A stretch of DNA of 64,000 bases from Lentisphaerota bacterium. GTDB lineage: Bacteria > Verrucomicrobiota > Lentisphaeria > Victivallales > Victivallaceae. The stretch is taken from positions 1 through 64,000 of the forward strand of contig SUVX01000010.1 in assembly GCA_015061725.1 (NCBI GenBank), given 5' to 3'. The position numbers and the translations under genes were made by a program. A model generated the notes under the pieces. The model was not told the origin of the DNA and made no database searches. It worked only from the letters and a program-made list of their open reading frames with translations. Within the stretch, counting starts at the first letter, position 1. The number at the start of each line of letters is the position of its first letter. Positions 18,575-27,498 of the stretch are shown here, piece by piece.

Positions 18575-20956
18575 TTACATCCGGGCAGGTTCTCTTACCA
18601 GTAAAATACGGTCCATATAAAAACCGTTCGATTTCTGTGAATTTCTGACATACGCCGGACCGGTGAATTTCAGAGAAACGTACACCCGGTAAGTGTTTTC
18701 CTCAGGTTTTCCCGGACGGTACAGGTGTCCAAGATTTTGCTGTAACCACCAGGAATGATGAATCCAAAGCAAAGATTTGTTGGATGTCAGAGTTACTTTT
18801 CCAAGATCATAAACATGGAACTTCTCATCCTGATGAATATTTTTCCGCGGAATATCCCCCTTGAGTGAAGGTTTTTTATTCACACGGTCAAAGACACCGA
18901 ATGTAAATTTATGTTGAAAAAATTCCTCTTTCTGCGGATATTGTTCGGAATAGACATAATGAACTGAACGTCCGGTCGGAGAATCCGGATCTTCAGCCAG
19001 TTTAACTCCGTAGATATAGGTCCCCAGTGAATTAAAATCCTGCCAACAGATCTCAAGCAGTTTTTTATCACGCAATTTTTCCGGTACGGGATATTTGGCA
19101 AGCTTAAGCTGAACAGGAGAATACTCTTTCAGAAAACGATTCATGTGCTGCAATGCTTTCTGTTTGCCACCAAGCAAAGCCGCCCCCGACTTGCCTTCTT
19201 TGCAATAACGATCGATCAGAGAACGCCAATCCTTCCTGAGCCGTTTATGAATATCTCCGGCGGTAAACGGACTGCCCTTTATTTCCGGGCATTTCACCAA
19301 ACGGGCAATATCCAACGGCACACGCTCATTGATGATGTGCTGAATGTAATCCGTATTTCCGGCGACAGAATCCAAAGCCTGCTGTATCAATTTTTCTGAA
19401 GTTATGAAAAAAGTTTCATCCACATAGGCACGCTGAGAAACACCCCGTGTTTCCAATTCCGGAACTTCTTTCTGGCGTTTGACGATATAGTCATAATATT
19501 TTCGCATATACCCGGCGGCTTTACCGTAATATCCCGCCATAAATGAGTCTATTAACTTATTAACATTCTGAAAAGGCTCCAGTTTAAGTTTATATCCGAC
19601 CCACACACGCATTGCCTGAAAAGTTGCGGTTGCCGGATATTCGCACTCGCTGAACACATAATCTGCGCCGAGTTTTGAAAAAAACCGCAAATTATCACAG
19701 ATCGCATCAATATTGACAAGACATGCATTGATATCCGGAATCTCATCGCCGAAAAGCACCCAATAGTTCCAGATCTGTACACTGCCAAGAGCCCCCCATC
19801 TCTTCAATCCACTGAGAGTCAAAGCATTGCGCGGGTGCGACAAACTCAGCATAGTATCCATTCCAGATCCCCAGCGACTGGGAGACAGGCGCACCGTAAC
19901 ATTTTTACGGGGAGCAATTCCACGCAGAGGCGCCGCTTCGTAATCAAGATATGCCGATGTTTGAATACGGATATCCGGATAAACTTTTTCAACCTTTTCC
20001 GCGATAAAATTGATGAACTCCAACATACCGCCGGACTCGGAACCATACTTTTTCACCCTCTGGCGGCACTCCTGACAATGGCAGACAGCCTTGACGTCAT
20101 GAACGGAAATGTTGTATAAACGGGGAAAATTCACAGGTTCATCTTTACGATCTTCACGGATAAACTTGATCAATTGTTCCGCAAATTTTTCACGGGCGAT
20201 TTTTGATGAAAAACACACTTGTCCCGGACCGTCAAAAGCGACAGGACGGACACGTTTTCCGAAATGATTCAGAGAATACCCCTGTTCCATTCCAGTTTTG
20301 GGCCAATGTTTGACATAGAGATACAATGTGTTGATTGTTGCCGGACGACCAAGGACAGGATGATGTCCCAGTTTTTTTTGTATCTCCGGTTCCATTTTAA
20401 TACCGAGAAAGATATTTTCCCGGTTTCTGGAACGGAATGCCATACTCTGCCAGCGATTCTTTCCATACCAGGTATACATACCACGATAACGGAAATGAGG
20501 TTTGCAACGTAAATTGATTTTTTCAGGCAGAGTAATTTTCTTCTGCCGGGGAATATGTGTAAATGTTTCATCCAGCCACATGATCCCGAAAAAACGTTCA
20601 AGAAACTCATAGGCGCCGAAAAGCGTTCCCCGGGGACGTCCGCCGGTAACGATGATGCCGTCCGGAAAACGGCGGATAAGCCATTCTTCCTGATCAAAAC
20701 AACTGACATCCACACCTTTGGCAGAAGCAAAAGCTGTCCGTCCGACAAAAATACCGTATGGATGCGGTTTACCGGATATCTCAACCGTACATGAAATTCG
20801 GCTGCCTGATATTTTGCTCAAATATCCGGCTATTTCAGTTGCCGCATGTTTTTCTGTTCCGGTCGCATTTTCAGAATAAAAAACCTGCCAATCTGCCCCT
20901 TTCAACAAAATAAAAAACGTTATAATCACAAAAATAAAAATTTTCCGACACATCAT
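18575..20956 (-). CDS. Secreted DUF4838-type protein, probable carbohydrate-active enzyme
   Basis: 793 residues with an N-terminal signal (KIFIFVIITFFILLKG). An alpha-glucuronidase-like N-terminal fold follows (ATEIAGYLSKISG, IFVGRTAFASA, GTLFGAYEFLERFFGI), then a long TIM-barrel-like part with NISVHDVKAVCHCQECRQR and the DUF4838 pattern. This architecture is common in Lentisphaerae and Bacteroidetes and is thought to act on uronic-acid-containing or acetylated glycans; no substrate is proven. Beta-rich C-terminal residues may bind sugar. The ribosome site GGAGG precedes two adjacent ATGs; I kept the first. It is the last gene of the regulator-led operon. Confidence 0.8.
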   Translation of the reverse strand: MMCRKIFIFVIITFFILLKGADWQVFYSENATGTEKHAATEIAGYLSKISGSRISCTVEISGKPHPYGIFVGRTAFASAKGVDVSCFDQEEWLIRRFPDGIIVTGGRPRGTLFGAYEFLERFFGIMWLDETFTHIPRQKKITLPEKINLRCKPHFRYRGMYTWYGKNRWQSMAFRSRNRENIFLGIKMEPEIQKKLGHHPVLGRPATINTLYLYVKHWPKTGMEQGYSLNHFGKRVRPVAFDGPGQVCFSSKIAREKFAEQLIKFIREDRKDEPVNFPRLYNISVHDVKAVCHCQECRQRVKKYGSESGGMLEFINFIAEKVEKVYPDIRIQTSAYLDYEAAPLRGIAPRKNVTVRLSPSRWGSGMDTMLSLSHPRNALTLSGLKRWGALGSVQIWNYWVLFGDEIPDINACLVNIDAICDNLRFFSKLGADYVFSECEYPATATFQAMRVWVGYKLKLEPFQNVNKLIDSFMAGYYGKAAGYMRKYYDYIVKRQKEVPELETRGVSQRAYVDETFFITSEKLIQQALDSVAGNTDYIQHIINERVPLDIARLVKCPEIKGSPFTAGDIHKRLRKDWRSLIDRYCKEGKSGAALLGGKQKALQHMNRFLKEYSPVQLKLAKYPVPEKLRDKKLLEICWQDFNSLGTYIYGVKLAEDPDSPTGRSVHYVYSEQYPQKEEFFQHKFTFGVFDRVNKKPSLKGDIPRKNIHQDEKFHVYDLGKVTLTSNKSLLWIHHSWWLQQNLGHLYRPGKPEENTYRVYVSLKFTGPAYVRNSQKSNGFYMDRILLVREPARM

Positions 20957-20979
20957 CTGGATTCCTCCTTTTCAACCAA

Positions 20980-21846
20980 TCATCTTTCATTGACAAGACC
21001 GTAATTCAAATTTTCAGAACTGTATGTGGCAACACCAAGTATCGCATTGGGAGCATCGTCCTTGTGCCAGGCATACCGGGCATCGTTTGTACTTTTGGTC
21101 AATGTTATTTCATAAGCCTGAGCCCTGCCGTCAAGAGTGAGAACATTCATCCGCATACCGTGCCGCTGAAAAGTTTTCAACATAACTCCGCCCTGCAGAT
21201 CAGGATTGATATGAGAAAACCAGCGGCAATCTCCCCGACTCCAGCAATTCGGCTGAACGCTGTTGGGGGCACAGGGATCGGAACAGAAGGATAAAACAAC
21301 TTTTCCGGGAGATTTCAGCCGGGCAAATTTAAAGGGATAATAGTTGCCGCTGCTCTGTCCACCGGAATAAAGCTCATATACGTAACTGTGATTGGCATAC
21401 AGGGGACCGCCCAATTCCTTCCAAGTCAATTTTTTAAAATCAACGCCGGGAACCCTTGTCGTATCCGCAGCACAGTCAAGCTGTTTATAATTGATCATTT
21501 TTGTCTTCAGCATGATGAACCAGGGACCCTCTTTACCACTGTCATGCCCCAATGCACACGGCAGCCAGGAATCGTTTTGGTCAATATACAACTGAAATGC
21601 CGTACCCAATTGTTTTTCATTGGAAATGCAGTTGATATCCCTTGCCCGGGCACGCGCCTGCTGCAGCGCAGGCATCAGCATTCCTGCAAGGATCGCAATG
21701 ATGGCAATAACGACCAGCAATTCGATCAATGTGAACGATGATTGAAAAAAAGGCGGTTTTGTGTGATGCGTTATCTTCATGTTTACAAGACTTTTCTCTG
21801 TTGCCGGGGCAACGCAACGGAATAAAAAACAATTCTGATAATTCAT
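20980..21846 (-). CDS. Prepilin-like protein with H-X9-DG domain
   Basis: 288 residues. After a 38-residue leader comes a type IV prepilin-like helix, [20 protein letters not shown], with the conserved Glu at +5 after the likely cut before Phe; the -1 residue is Ser rather than Gly. The C-terminal part has [12 protein letters not shown], which exactly fits the H-X9-DG motif of prepilin-type processing-associated proteins. Such proteins are very numerous in Planctomycetes and Lentisphaerae and are probably exported through a type II/IV-like machine. The start has a near-ideal AAAGGAG site. It sits between two glycan-degradation genes, suggesting a surface role in carbohydrate capture. Confidence 0.88.
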   Translation of the reverse strand: MNYQNCFLFRCVAPATEKSLVNMKITHHTKPPFFQSSFTLIELLVVIAIIAILAGMLMPALQQARARARDINCISNEKQLGTAFQLYIDQNDSWLPCALGHDSGKEGPWFIMLKTKMINYKQLDCAADTTRVPGVDFKKLTWKELGGPLYANHSYVYELYSGGQSSGNYYPFKFARLKSPGKVVLSFCSDPCAPNSVQPNCWSRGDCRWFSHINPDLQGGVMLKTFQRHGMRMNVLTLDGRAQAYEITLTKSTNDARYAWHKDDAPNAILGVATYSSENLNYGLVNER

Positions 21847-21871
21847 TTTATCTCCTTTCTATATTGATAAA

Positions 21872-23767
21872 TCAATTACCATTTGTGAAATTTTGTGTTG
21901 TCTCAATGATTACATACATGGGATCATCCGAAAGCTGTACGATACCATTTTCCGGTACGGCAGTTCCACCAATCGGACAATAAATGTTTTTTATGTCGGC
22001 GCCGCAGACAATGAAATCACTGTGCTGTACCGGTATTGCCCGTTGAATCAGAGTCACGTGAGAATATTGTTTGCGTTCCTTTTCAAGCTCATGCGGAATA
22101 ATATCATATTCCAGTGCCAGCAGATGAATACAGTTCCCTCTGAATGAAACAGCAAAACCGGGAGCTTGGATTTCCGGCAATTTTGTACCATGCTGTCTGA
22201 CCATCGACTTCAAATTATCCGGTTTTCTGGATGGATTATAAAAATATCCCTTCTTCTTCTCCACCCAACCGTTTTCGCTATTTTCTTCAAAAGTCTGCTG
22301 TCCAAGCCACTTGAGCGAAGCAAAATCTTCCGGCGGAGCGGAGGGTAGCCACTGCAGAGAATCAGGTCCGAAACGCAACACCGTTCCGCCGGACTCCAGG
22401 AATTTTTGCATGGCACTTTCTTCCTGCTCCGTCAAAATGACCACCGAAGGTAGAATGATACAGCGGCACGATGAGGCATCTTCAGGGAAATCAAAAATTG
22501 TTTCAGCTGCAATCCCCATTTTGGTCAGCCGTTCCATAACTCTGCGAAAATCGCGGGTCGCGCCCTGTTCGCAAGCACCGAAAAAAGAATCTGTTTTAGT
22601 ATTTTCTGAAAAATAAACTGCACACTCAAATGCAAACTCTCCGGTAAAAAGTTCCGGATGTTCTTTTTCAAAGGAAAAAAACGGTTTTACTGCCTCTGCA
22701 TCTCCGGGAAGCAAAGATAATTGTTCTTCAGTCAATCCCAGACGTCCGTTCAGTGTGGAAAACCAGGTTGAAATACCGTACATCTGATTCAATGCCCACA
22801 GGTGACCGGCGGAATCCGGAAAAAATCCGTATCCGATCGCCAAAACCTGAGAACCGTACTTTTCTGCCGCTGCCGCCTGATAGGAATTGGCGGCAAGACG
22901 CTCATAAGTATTTCCGGGTTCATTGCCGCAGATCTCAAGATTGATAATATTATCTCCGCGGATAAATTCATGAACACTTTGAGCGCAGTAGTTATTTCCG
23001 CCGTACATGCCTGTCGTACAGCAGCTCATCAGCGGAAAGTTTTCAGGAAGAGCATTTTTGACCGCTTCAATAAAATCTCCGCTTGAACGGCGACGTTCTT
23101 CAAGATACTTCAGCCAGTTCGCATTTCCCCAGTTTCCCCAGAATGCCGTATCTTCAACAGGAGGCAATTCAAAATCCAGCCGTTTGCGGCAATATTCACA
23201 AGAGCAGTTGTAAAATCCGCCGAAATAGATGATATCATCACACATCAAACCGTCGATCCCACTTTCAGCCAGCAGTTTTTCAAGATATTTGAAATAGGCT
23301 TCCCGGAACCCCGGATTATTCATACAGAATTGCTCGGCACTGTACTGTCTGATTTGCGCGGCTTTTCCGGTGGAAGCATCAAGCATCCGCCATGAATTGA
23401 GATACTGTCCGTTGAACTGCCATGTTTCAGCTGTTTCACGCGACGGAACCAGCGGCAGATGATGCATAAAAGTAAACATCAGCTTCTGCAGTTCCTCCGG
23501 CGTATTGTAACGGTGAGTCAATGTCGCAGAATGATGATCAAAAAGTTTTATTCCCCGTTCATGCAAAGCATCCGCCGTTTGATGCAAGTACCAGTGCAGT
23601 GCATCCCAGTAAGGCAAAAAATCCCATCTGAAATGCGCGCCGAAAACCATTGCTGTATCGGCATTTGCCTTGGCAAATTCGTCTGCACGGTAAAGGATTT
23701 TATCCCGGACAGAATTGTTACCTATTTCCAAATCACCTAACGAGAGCCACCAACTTAAAGCACGCAT
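21872..23767 (-). CDS. Putative glycoside hydrolase, GH42-like barrel without signal peptide
   Basis: 631 residues. The N-terminal ~340 residues look like a TIM-barrel hydrolase: GIDGLMCDDIIYFGGFYNCSCEYCRKRL has acidic residues at a strand end and a Cys pair (CSCEYC) seen in several uncharacterised barrel hydrolases. A flavodoxin-like domain follows (CRCIILPSVVILTEQEESAMQKFLESGGTVL), resembling the beta-galactosidase trimerisation domain of GH42. No signal peptide is visible, so it may act on imported oligosaccharides. The ATG follows AAGGTGG. It lies 9 bases after the regulator gene. The family assignment is by style only. Confidence 0.68.
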   Translation of the reverse strand: MRALSWWLSLGDLEIGNNSVRDKILYRADEFAKANADTAMVFGAHFRWDFLPYWDALHWYLHQTADALHERGIKLFDHHSATLTHRYNTPEELQKLMFTFMHHLPLVPSRETAETWQFNGQYLNSWRMLDASTGKAAQIRQYSAEQFCMNNPGFREAYFKYLEKLLAESGIDGLMCDDIIYFGGFYNCSCEYCRKRLDFELPPVEDTAFWGNWGNANWLKYLEERRRSSGDFIEAVKNALPENFPLMSCCTTGMYGGNNYCAQSVHEFIRGDNIINLEICGNEPGNTYERLAANSYQAAAAEKYGSQVLAIGYGFFPDSAGHLWALNQMYGISTWFSTLNGRLGLTEEQLSLLPGDAEAVKPFFSFEKEHPELFTGEFAFECAVYFSENTKTDSFFGACEQGATRDFRRVMERLTKMGIAAETIFDFPEDASSCRCIILPSVVILTEQEESAMQKFLESGGTVLRFGPDSLQWLPSAPPEDFASLKWLGQQTFEENSENGWVEKKKGYFYNPSRKPDNLKSMVRQHGTKLPEIQAPGFAVSFRGNCIHLLALEYDIIPHELEKERKQYSHVTLIQRAIPVQHSDFIVCGADIKNIYCPIGGTAVPENGIVQLSDDPMYVIIETTQNFTNGN

Positions 23768-23776
23768 TTATCCACC

Positions 23777-24856
23777 TTATAGTTTCCGCCATTTATCCAA
23801 ATCCGGCGGGACTGCCGGACCGATCGTATTGCCATCAAGAAAGCGTGGAGAAATCAATTTGCCGATGGTTTCAGTTCCCGGATTTTCAAGCAGTTTAAAA
23901 AGCTGTTCCAATGCGGCACAGCAGATTTCTTCGCGGTCAAACAATGCCGCAGAAAAGTCTTCGGGATCAAAATAACGCAGAGATCCGGCAATGGAAAGTT
24001 CTCCCGGAATATCAAATCCGGTCTCTGTCAGGATCTGACGGACGACGTAGCACCACTGATCCAGCAGCAGAAAAGCCATCGGCGGTTCCGGCATTTTGGC
24101 ACAGCGCCGCAAATACGCCCGCACTGCCTGTTCCAGATAATCTTCTTTTCTGAAATTGGTACTGTTGATATCTGTCATAAACATTTCAGGAGAAAAATCC
24201 TCTCCGAAAACTTTTTCAAAGGATTCCCTGATCTGGTCAAGAAAAAACTGGTATTCCGCCGACCGCGGAGAATTGAAAAAGGCGACTTTGCGGTGTCCCT
24301 GTGCCTTCAACTTTTCAAGCATGGTACAGATGGCACGACGGTTATCCACCCCGACAGAGTTGATACGGCTGGGTTCCTGCCAGCCGTCTGTTGATACAAA
24401 CGGAATCCTCTCCTGCGTCAGACGGCGGACTGTCGGTATACAGAGACTTGAGAGCGTAAAAATAAAACCATCCGCAGGAAAGTTGAGAATGACTCCGGGA
24501 TTGTTTTTGAATTGTTCCTCTTCAAAAAAGAGAGAAAGATGTTTATAGTGGTGTTGTTCCAGAATTTCCCGGACCCGGGGCATTTGTGATACGGCGGCAC
24601 CGTTGTTGACAAACATGATCGTACCGTACTTTTGCCGGTCCGGAGAAGATACAACAAAAGTTCCTTTGCGATCCTGTATGACAACCAGTTTCTTTTCTTC
24701 CAGATTCCGCAATGCCTTGATGAGAGTGACAGGATGAACGCCCAGAGCAGCAGAAAACTTCCTGATTCCCGGCAGTCGTCCGGTATACTCTCCATCCAGA
24801 ATTTTCTGCTCGAGGATTTTACTCAATCCAAACCAAATATTTTCGTTTCCGGCCAT
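23777..24856 (-). CDS. GntR/LacI-type transcriptional regulator of the downstream glycan operon
   Basis: About 359 residues. A GntR-type winged helix at the N-terminus (LPGIRKFSAALGVHPVTLIKALRNLEEKKLV) is joined to a LacI-like sugar-sensing domain (GTIMFVNNGAAVS, FVSTDGWQEPSRINSVGVDN, GHRKVAFFNS). Regulators of this build usually bind a sugar and control the adjacent catabolic genes. It is the first gene of the run that continues with the hydrolase, prepilin-like and DUF4838 genes. I chose ATG 24,856 (MAGNEN), two codons inside a TTG alternative. The promoter and inverted repeat just upstream suggest self-regulation. Confidence 0.85.
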   Translation of the reverse strand: MAGNENIWFGLSKILEQKILDGEYTGRLPGIRKFSAALGVHPVTLIKALRNLEEKKLVVIQDRKGTFVVSSPDRQKYGTIMFVNNGAAVSQMPRVREILEQHHYKHLSLFFEEEQFKNNPGVILNFPADGFIFTLSSLCIPTVRRLTQERIPFVSTDGWQEPSRINSVGVDNRRAICTMLEKLKAQGHRKVAFFNSPRSAEYQFFLDQIRESFEKVFGEDFSPEMFMTDINSTNFRKEDYLEQAVRAYLRRCAKMPEPPMAFLLLDQWCYVVRQILTETGFDIPGELSIAGSLRYFDPEDFSAALFDREEICCAALEQLFKLLENPGTETIGKLISPRFLDGNTIGPAVPPDLDKWRKL

Positions 24857-24872
24857 ATACAAGGTTCCAGTC

Positions 24873-24928
24873 AGTTGATTTTACTTGCTTTATTCATAGT
24901 TTATCAACTGTACCATACCTTTGTCAAT
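24873..24928 (-). promoter_or_regulatory. Predicted promoter and operator of the glycan regulator
   Basis: On the minus strand TTGACA (24,923-24,928) is followed after 18 bases by a weak TAAACT (24,899-24,904). An inverted repeat, cagttgat (24,873-24,880) with atcaactg (24,904-24,911), spaced by 23 bases, brackets the -10 and expected start region. This fits an operator for the regulator encoded 17 bases downstream. Confidence 0.45.
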
Positions 24929-25001
24929 GGTCTCTTTGAAAAAAAAGAAAAATATTTTTACAGCGGACCTGCCAATGGCAAAACACTGCCGCACACGGCA
25001 G

Positions 25002-25691
25002 TTACTTTCTTTCAATAAGGACAACGCCGCGTTTTGCGCCTTTGACGAGGATCGCCATATCAAACTCATTGAAAATATCAATGCCGAGCATGGCTTTTAT
25101 ACCCATACCCCTTGCCGCTTGCTGATAGCGGCTATCGTTGACAAGTGCGCCCTCACCGTCATATTTGAGTCCGCAGGGAAATTCAAGGCGGACTTTGTAA
25201 ACATCCAGATCGGCATGACGCTGCGCCATTGCCATCCATTCGGTGTAAGTTCTGATTTTTTCACTCTGCGGCTCGCCAATCATCGTCATACGGGCACCGC
25301 TGTCAAAAAAGAAACGGCATGATTTTCCGTTGAGACTTCCTTCAAGAATGGGCAAATTATCATCTGCAAACACCAGAAAATATCTTCCTTGCGCCGTGAT
25401 TTCCTCATCTGAAATGGTCAGGGTATTTCCGGCAAGGAGACAATCAAAACCATCCATGGGGTTGAAAACCGCTGTCACCGCACAGCCGTTGATTTCCATG
25501 TTGATAAATTGTCTGAAAAACACAGACGCCTTGGTCTTCACAGAAAAGGGACCGATTTTGCCATTGACGGAGGCGGAATTTTTTCCGGAAGGATTATCAA
25601 TGAATCCGGTATCAAACAAGACATATTTTTCGCCATCGTTGAAAAACAAACGGTCTTCGTGTTTAACAATTTCAAAACTGACTTTACCCAT
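25002..25691 (-). CDS. Retropepsin-like aspartic protease candidate with two D-T/S-G motifs
   Basis: 229 residues. VLFDTGF has Asp27-Thr28-Gly29 and FFFDSGA has Asp130-Ser131-Gly132. Both sit in hydrophobic-hydrophobic-D-T/S-G settings typical of clan AA aspartic proteases. After the second motif, KAMLGIDIFNEFDMAIL is the usual closing strand of retropepsins; after the first, FDCLLAGNTL may be its counterpart. The protein therefore looks like a single-chain tandem of two retropepsin-like units. No signal peptide is seen. The ATG follows AAGGAG. The gene downstream of the 70-residue protein (43 bases away) is cotranscribed with it. Activity is not proven. Confidence 0.6.
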   Translation of the reverse strand: MGKVSFEIVKHEDRLFFNDGEKYVLFDTGFIDNPSGKNSASVNGKIGPFSVKTKASVFFRQFINMEINGCAVTAVFNPMDGFDCLLAGNTLTISDEEITAQGRYFLVFADDNLPILEGSLNGKSCRFFFDSGARMTMIGEPQSEKIRTYTEWMAMAQRHADLDVYKVRLEFPCGLKYDGEGALVNDSRYQQAARGMGIKAMLGIDIFNEFDMAILVKGAKRGVVLIERK

Positions 25692-25733
25692 GAAGCATAC
25701 TCCTTTTGCGTTTTATCGGTGACTGCATATCAT

Positions 25734-25946
25734 TTATTCTTCATCATCCAGTCCGCCCCAGCCGTTGAAGACAAAATCATCGGGGAGACTGTCATCAAGG
25801 AAAGAATCAAATCCGTTGTTTTTGTCAGAACGTCTGTCCGATTTTCTGCTGAGAGAACTGCCGGTCACGCCGGAAGCACCGCCATTCAAGGCATTCAGAA
25901 AATCATTGAGCAAAGCGTTATCAGATTTTTTGCCGAAAAAGTCCAT
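25734..25946 (-). CDS. Small acidic hypothetical protein
   Basis: 70 residues, beginning MDFFGKKSDNALLNDFLNA, with a Gly/Ser middle and an acidic tail (WGGLDDEE). I do not recognise a family. It is believable as a gene because AGGAG lies 8 bases before ATG 25,946 and it is followed at 43 bases by the aspartic-protease-like gene. It might be a partner or substrate of that protein; this is only context. Confidence 0.6.
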   Translation of the reverse strand: MDFFGKKSDNALLNDFLNALNGGASGVTGSSLSRKSDRRSDKNNGFDSFLDDSLPDDFVFNGWGGLDDEE

Positions 25947-25986
25947 TTGAAATCTCCTGTTGTTTTCAAGTTACCCATAACATACC

Positions 25987-26062
25987 ACAGGCAAGTGGAC
26001 TTTTTACGTCCACTCTGAAGATATTTTATAAAAAATTTGCGATTTTTTCACAAATTTTCTCC
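25987..26062. repeat. Interspersed ~77-bp repeat with aagtggac/gtccactt palindrome, copy 1
   Basis: The segment has the short palindrome agtggac-ttttta-cgtccact, followed by an AT-rich tail with aaaaatttgcgattttttt. By eye it matches 31,891-31,968 at about 85 per cent. Here it lies between the DUF4143 ATPase stop and the small acidic gene. Confidence 0.8.
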
Positions 26063-26083
26063 GCAAGAAGATTTTTTAACGGC

Positions 26084-27373
26084 TCAAATCACCGAATCAT
26101 CCAGCAGAAAATCAATCAGATTGATGTTCAGAATACCATTGTCATCGTACCAGGATTTGCCGATGTCATTCCGGATGATGATCTTGGGAAATGAATCGCC
26201 GGTCAAACTGAAAGGTTTCAATTCAGCGGCTTGTTTTTCTGCATCAGGCATAGCAAATGCGGATTGAATATAGACTTTCCGGTTACCTTTGGAGGCAATA
26301 AAATCGATTTCTCTTTGGATTTTGACCGGATTCCCGCTTTTATTTCTGCCATTTTCATAGACGATACCCACATCTACGGAAAAATTTCTTATCCGCAATT
26401 CATTGAAAATGATATTTTCCATAATATGAGTCATCTCCATTTGCCGGAATCCGGTTCTGGCATTTCGCAAACCGATATCCTCACAATAATACTTCATCGG
26501 ATATTCAAAATAGGATTTCCCTCTGACATCATACCGCTTGCTTTCGGTGAAAAGAAACGAGTCTTTGAGATGATCCAAATAACTTCTCAAAGTGTTGGCA
26601 GAAATATCAACCTTTTTTCTGGAAAGAACAGTATCGGCGATTTTAGTGGGATTGGTCAGCGAACCGATTGCCGAACACAATAAATCCAGAATTTGAGCCA
26701 ACTCCTCCGGGTACTCTATTTTCTTTCGTTCAGCAATGTCTTTCAGATACAATTCATCAAAAAGCAAGTTCAAATATGCCATCTTTGCGCCATCATCTTT
26801 TTGATTGAGGATAAGCGGCATCCCGCCAAAGAACGCATACTGCTCAAAAGCATACTTTTTATCACCACCGACAGCAGAATAAAATTCCGCAAAACTCAAA
26901 GGATGGATCCTTATTTCATCTCCGCGCCCCCGAAACTCGGTCAGAATATCGGTCGAGAGCATCTTTGAATTGCTCCCGGTCACATAGACATCAAGGTTCG
27001 GAATTTCCTTGAACTCGTTGAGGGTATCGTAGAAAGTGATCTTTTTCCCGTCCGGCAAATAGGGATTTTTCACCGGTTCGCTCATTTGAATTTCATCAAT
27101 AAAAAGATAATACTTTTCTGATTTGCCATCAATAATACTGTGGACATAATCCGCCAGTTCAACAGGATTACGGTAACGGATATTTTTAGTCAAATCCAAT
27201 TCAATATGAATAATCTGTTCTTCTTTCACGCCTTGCTGCAGCAAATAATTTCTGAACAGAGTACGAAGCAGAAAAGATTTCCCGCAACGGCGGATGCCGG
27301 TAATAATTTTCACCATTCCGTTCCATTGACGATCAATCAACTGCTGTAAATAGTGATTCCGTTTTATTTCCAT
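26084..27373 (-). CDS. DUF4143-type AAA+ ATPase
   Basis: About 429 residues. The N-terminal P-loop ATPase has Walker A GIRRCGKSFLL (about 26-36) and Walker B YYLFIDEIQM near residue 95, with the arginine-rich TGSNSKML sensor region. The C-terminal half (about 200-420) holds a winged helix and a DUF4143 nuclease-like fold with FNELRIRNF and REIDFIASKGNRKVYIQ, a degenerate PD-(D/E)xK pattern. Such proteins are common in accessory regions of gut bacteria and their role is unclear. ATG 27,373 follows GGAG by 9 bases; a longer start five codons upstream lies in the 41-bp repeat. Confidence 0.85.
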   Translation of the reverse strand: MEIKRNHYLQQLIDRQWNGMVKIITGIRRCGKSFLLRTLFRNYLLQQGVKEEQIIHIELDLTKNIRYRNPVELADYVHSIIDGKSEKYYLFIDEIQMSEPVKNPYLPDGKKITFYDTLNEFKEIPNLDVYVTGSNSKMLSTDILTEFRGRGDEIRIHPLSFAEFYSAVGGDKKYAFEQYAFFGGMPLILNQKDDGAKMAYLNLLFDELYLKDIAERKKIEYPEELAQILDLLCSAIGSLTNPTKIADTVLSRKKVDISANTLRSYLDHLKDSFLFTESKRYDVRGKSYFEYPMKYYCEDIGLRNARTGFRQMEMTHIMENIIFNELRIRNFSVDVGIVYENGRNKSGNPVKIQREIDFIASKGNRKVYIQSAFAMPDAEKQAAELKPFSLTGDSFPKIIIRNDIGKSWYDDNGILNINLIDFLLDDSVI

Positions 27374-27383
27374 AACTGCAAAC

Positions 27384-27498
27384 TCCATTGAAATGTTGCC
27401 TTGTTTTAAAGCCTACCTTTCAATAATATACTGCATTTCGAGAATTTATCAAGCGATTCCATTGAAATGTTGCCTTGTTTTCAAGACAACCTTTCAAT
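27384..27498. repeat. Pair of 41-bp palindromic repeats separated by 33 bp
   Basis: Copy 1 is 27,384-27,424 and copy 2 is 27,458-27,498; three bases differ, all near the 3' half. Each folds on itself: cattgaaa with tttcaatg, and ccttg with caag around tttt. The 74-bp period resembles a two-repeat CRISPR array, but no cas gene is visible. Copy 2 supplies the last codons of the endonuclease III-like gene (stop at 27,481). Confidence 0.75.

Noticed and set aside
27384..27498. Calling a CRISPR array
   Set aside because: Only two repeats, long self-complementary stems, overlap with a coding end and no cas gene nearby; listed as a repeat pair instead.
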